Assembly: GCF_004339805.1 (NCBI RefSeq)
Contig: NZ_SLUI01000016.1
Span: 41,975 to 105,974 of the forward strand
DNA: 64,000 nt
Direction of reading: 5' to 3'
Source: Anaerospora hongkongensis
GTDB taxonomy: Bacteria; Bacillota; Negativicutes; Sporomusales; DSM-15969
Under the pieces are notes generated by a model that worked only from the letters and a program-made list of their open reading frames with translations, did not search any database and was not told the origin of the DNA. Shown here in pieces: positions 62,800-64,000 of this stretch (position 1 is the stretch's first letter; each line of letters begins with the position of its first letter). The position numbers were made by a program, and so were the translations under genes.

Positions 62800-63729
62800 A
62801 TGCCATTAGTAACCTCTACAGAGCTTTTTAAAAAGGCCTATGAAGGCCAATACGCCATAGGCGCCTTTAACGTTAACAATATGGAAATCATTCAGGGTAT
62901 TGTTGACGCTGCCAAAGAAGAACAAGCTCCTCTCATTTTACAGGTTTCAGCAGGTGCTCGGAAATATGCTAAACATATCTATTTAATCAAATTAATTGAA
63001 GCAGCGCTGGAAGATTCGGGATTGCCAATCTGCCTTCATCTGGATCACGGTGAGGATTTTGAAATATGCAAATCCTGTATCGATGGTGGCTTTTCTTCAG
63101 TTATGATTGATGGCTCCAGACTGCCATTTGAAGAGAATATTGCGCTGACTAAAAAAGTTGTTGAATATGCACATGCTCACGGTGTTGTTGTTGAAGGTGA
63201 ATTAGGCAAATTAGCCGGCGTGGAAGATGCTGTTAAGGTTAGTGCCAAAGATGCAACCTATACCGATCCTGAACAAGCTGTAGAATTCGTAAAACGTACC
63301 GGTGTTGATTCGCTAGCAATTGCAATCGGCACCAGCCACGGAGCTTATAAGTTTAAAGGTGAGCCTTCGCTGGACTTTGAACGCCTGGAAACGATTACAA
63401 AATTGCTGCCCAACTTCCCGCTTGTATTGCACGGTGCTTCTACCGTACTGCCTGAGTTCGTTAAGAAATGCAATGACTTTGGCGGCCAAATTGGCGGTGC
63501 GCAAGGCGTTCCGGAAGAAATGCTGCTTCAGGCCAGCAAGCTGGGCGTTTGCAAAATTAACATTGATACAGATTTACGCTTAGCCATGACTGCCTCAATC
63601 CGTGAACATCTTGTCAATAACCCGGCTGATTTTGATCCCCGTCAATATTTAAAGCCAGCTCGTGAAGCGATTAAGAATATGGTAAAACATAAAATCCGCC
63701 ACGTACTTAACTGCAGCGGACGGCTATAA
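62800..63729 (+). CDS. fba: Class II fructose-1,6-bisphosphate aldolase
   Basis: This zinc aldolase splits fructose bisphosphate in glycolysis and works in reverse in gluconeogenesis. The 309-residue sequence has ICLHLDHGEDFE with catalytic Asp and zinc His, VEGELGKLAGVED, IAIGTSHGAYKF, and the zinc-binding LVLHGAST. CKINIDTDLRLAMTA completes the phosphate site. AGGAGGG precedes the ATG. Tagatose-bisphosphate aldolase is a close relative, but the length and the motif set favour Fba. Confidence 0.93.
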   Translation: MPLVTSTELFKKAYEGQYAIGAFNVNNMEIIQGIVDAAKEEQAPLILQVSAGARKYAKHIYLIKLIEAALEDSGLPICLHLDHGEDFEICKSCIDGGFSSVMIDGSRLPFEENIALTKKVVEYAHAHGVVVEGELGKLAGVEDAVKVSAKDATYTDPEQAVEFVKRTGVDSLAIAIGTSHGAYKFKGEPSLDFERLETITKLLPNFPLVLHGASTVLPEFVKKCNDFGGQIGGAQGVPEEMLLQASKLGVCKINIDTDLRLAMTASIREHLVNNPADFDPRQYLKPAREAIKNMVKHKIRHVLNCSGRL

Positions 63730-63738
63730 CAAAAGGTA

Positions 63739-63776
63739 AAGCTGAACTGGATTAGTCCAGTTCAGCTTTTGTTTTT
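63739..63776 (+). terminator. Terminator of the aldolase gene
   Basis: Perfect 13-base stem AAGCTGAACTGGA/TCCAGTTCAGCTT, four-base loop, then TTGTTTTTC. Confidence 0.9.
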
Positions 63777-63786
63777 CATAGGTTAG

Positions 63787-64000
63787 CAAAACAAAAAAGC
63801 ACTCACCTAACAATTCGGTATCTAGTAAGATTATCTATATACACTCTATCGCTGACGAGGCAAGGGGAGTGCTGTTACATTAGCGTAGGTTAAGCGACAG
63901 CGTCGGAGCGTTGCAATGGCACTCCCTCTGCCGGGCCTTTACGCATCATTCTGACTCGCCATTTTACACAAAACAAAAAAGCACTCACATTCGTAAGTGC
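63787..64000 (-). ncRNA. Repeated terminator-like arms enclosing a possible small RNA
   Basis: A 20-base direct repeat occurs at 63787-63806 and 63969-63988 (CAAAACAAAAAAGCACTCAC). Read on the minus strand, each copy gives GAGTGC followed by a T-run, as in a terminator. At 63981-64000 the arm pairs locally (GCACTTAC/GTGAGTGC). The 63799 arm can pair with AGCACTC at 63867-63873. An inner inverted repeat GGGAGTGC/GCACTCCC joins 63865-63872 and 63919-63926. No ORF fits. A ~180-base transcript ending at 63787 is possible. Confidence 0.4.

Noticed and set aside
1..64000. CRISPR arrays, insertion sequences, prophage, tRNA or rRNA genes
   Set aside because: No regularly spaced repeats, transposase or phage motifs, or cloverleaf sequences were found; the only direct repeat of note is the 20-base pair at the right edge.

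Overview
The window reads as chromosome of an anaerobic, spore-forming, diderm Firmicute, most likely a Negativicutes of the Sporomusa/Pelosinus type. The sequence evidence is an alpha/beta small acid-soluble spore protein, a secreted protein ending like an outer-membrane beta-barrel, a superoxide reductase, a HydG [FeFe]-hydrogenase maturase plus a short [FeFe]-hydrogenase, 2-hydroxyacyl-CoA dehydratase-type proteins, and AGGAGG-type ribosome sites with many TTG/GTG starts. The genus is inference. No rRNA, tRNA, CRISPR array, transposase or prophage is visible; this is core chromosome with small accessory pieces.

Layout. 1-3.35 kb: a CoA-transferase (cut by the window edge) and a GntP-type permease diverge from one intergenic region that carries two facing sigma-54 (-24/-12) promoters. 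3.4-7.9 kb: YdcF-like protein, dnaE, small membrane protein. 7.9-11.7 kb: a citrate-lyase-type operon of fused CitXG, response regulator and CitA/DcuS-type sensor kinase, without the lyase genes. 11.8-20.7 kb: sepF, typA, ilvD, a beta-CASP metallo-hydrolase, murB, a YlbF-family gene, an endonuclease-IV-like barrel protein and trmL. 20.7-25.2 kb: DMT transporter, then an activase plus two DUF2229/dehydratase-like proteins of unknown substrate, all with TTG starts. 25.2-27.2 kb: a hydG operon behind a strong promoter and a structured, terminator-containing leader. 27.2-30.1 kb: MFS transporter and secreted SGNH hydrolase whose 5' ends overlap head to head. 30.1-37.4 kb: molybdenum-cofactor genes (mogA-like, MOSC, moaC, moaA, mobB), then argA-like, nth, a molybdopterin-binding protein with an attenuator-like leader, and a thioredoxin-reductase-like enzyme.

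37.6-50.2 kb: DUF896 protein, Fsr-like MFS, DUF1540 protein, zinc-ribbon protein, a GAF-GGDEF diguanylate cyclase, a peptide-binding lipoprotein, an APC permease, a short [FeFe]-hydrogenase, a carboxyltransferase lacking its biotin domain, and a TGS-uridine kinase. 50.2-64 kb: aminotransferase, asnS, flavin-binding protein, SASP, outer-membrane protein, lysC (with an internal beta-subunit start), a superoxide reductase behind a Fur-like box, an unknown coiled-coil membrane protein, a PyrR-type attenuator with uracil permease, YajQ, two unknown small proteins, RluA-type synthase and class II aldolase. The last 270 bases have repeated terminator-like arms and may encode a small RNA.

Themes: anaerobic redox metabolism (hydrogenase, Moco, radical SAM, CoA chemistry) and control by RNA (PyrR, hydG and molybdopterin-gene leaders) and by alternative sigma factor. 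The most promising undescribed items are the hydG leader RNA, the divergent sigma-54 region, the attenuator before the molybdopterin-binding gene, the activase/DUF2229 triad, and the terminal repeat region.
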